The notes below the pieces were generated by a model that saw only the letters and a list, made by a program, of their open reading frames with translations, was not told the origin of the DNA and made no database searches. From an uncultured Eubacteriaceae bacterium (GTDB lineage Bacteria; Bacillota; Clostridia; Eubacteriales; Anaerofustaceae): a DNA stretch of 6,106 nt. Shown here in pieces: positions 6,079 to 6,106 of the stretch; the first letter of the stretch is position 1, and every line of letters starts with the position of its first letter. A program made the position numbers and the translations under genes. The stretch is taken from positions 1 to 6,106 of the forward strand of contig CAMSGF010000055.1 of the NCBI GenBank assembly GCA_947058225.1. Direction: 5' to 3'.

Positions 6079-6106
6079 TTATTTAGCCATGACTTGATAC
6101 CCGATA
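6079..6106 (-). CDS. Possible 3' end of a convergent gene (partial, unidentified)
   Basis: On the minus strand the window edge reads IGYQVMAK and stops at TAA (plus-strand 6079-6081). Base composition becomes more balanced from about 6061, which suggests that coding sequence is near. Another minus-strand frame is also open here and runs on for about 20 codons into the A/T-rich region, so the frame is not certain. Nine codons are too few to name a family. If real, this gene converges on the copper gene. Confidence 0.25.

Overview
The window reads as a low-GC, Gram-positive-type bacterial chromosome segment. Coding sequence is A/T-rich, the spacers are almost pure A/T, the Shine-Dalgarno (SD) sites are strong (AAGGAG, GGAGG), and the copper ATPase looks like those of anaerobic Clostridia/Tissierellia. 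That taxonomic placement is an inference from style; no species marker is present.

Region 1 (about 79-2960) holds two same-strand genes 20 nt apart, almost certainly an operon. The first encodes a plant-type (GCS2 family) glutamate-cysteine ligase with an N-terminal DUF2007 domain. The second encodes an ATP-grasp ligase of the glutathionylspermidine synthase C-terminal type, without the amidase half found in E. coli GspSA. Together they predict a two-step route: glutamate plus cysteine gives gamma-glutamylcysteine, which is then joined through its carboxyl to an amine or amino acid. The end product (glutathione, a polyamine conjugate or another low-molecular-weight thiol) cannot be decided from sequence.

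Region 2 (2961-3259) is an A/T-rich spacer. It has a weak possible terminator, a pair of imperfect direct repeats, a TATAAT box and a 7-2-7 inverted repeat (ATGAATA-GT-TATTCAT) just upstream of the next gene. The inverted repeat resembles operators of ArsR/SmtB metal sensors.

Region 3 (3260-5746) is a Cu(I)-exporting P1B-1 ATPase (CopA) that starts at TTG behind a strong SD. It is continuous in frame with a 67-residue CopZ-like copper chaperone at its C-terminus. The junction carries the traces of two separate genes: a run of seven A followed by TAATAATAA in the -1 frame, then AAGGAG and an ATG that begins the chaperone. A one-base change in the A run would restore two separate genes. This junction is the most interesting feature of the window.

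Region 4 (5747-6106) begins with a strong rho-independent terminator, followed by A/T-rich sequence without a gene. The last 28 bases may hold the end of a minus-strand gene. The first 38 bases of the window may hold the end of an upstream plus-strand gene. Both edge calls are weak.

Functionally, a low-molecular-weight thiol pathway sits beside a copper exporter and chaperone. Thiols buffer Cu(I) in cells, so a shared role in metal or redox stress is plausible, but the spacer suggests separate transcription.
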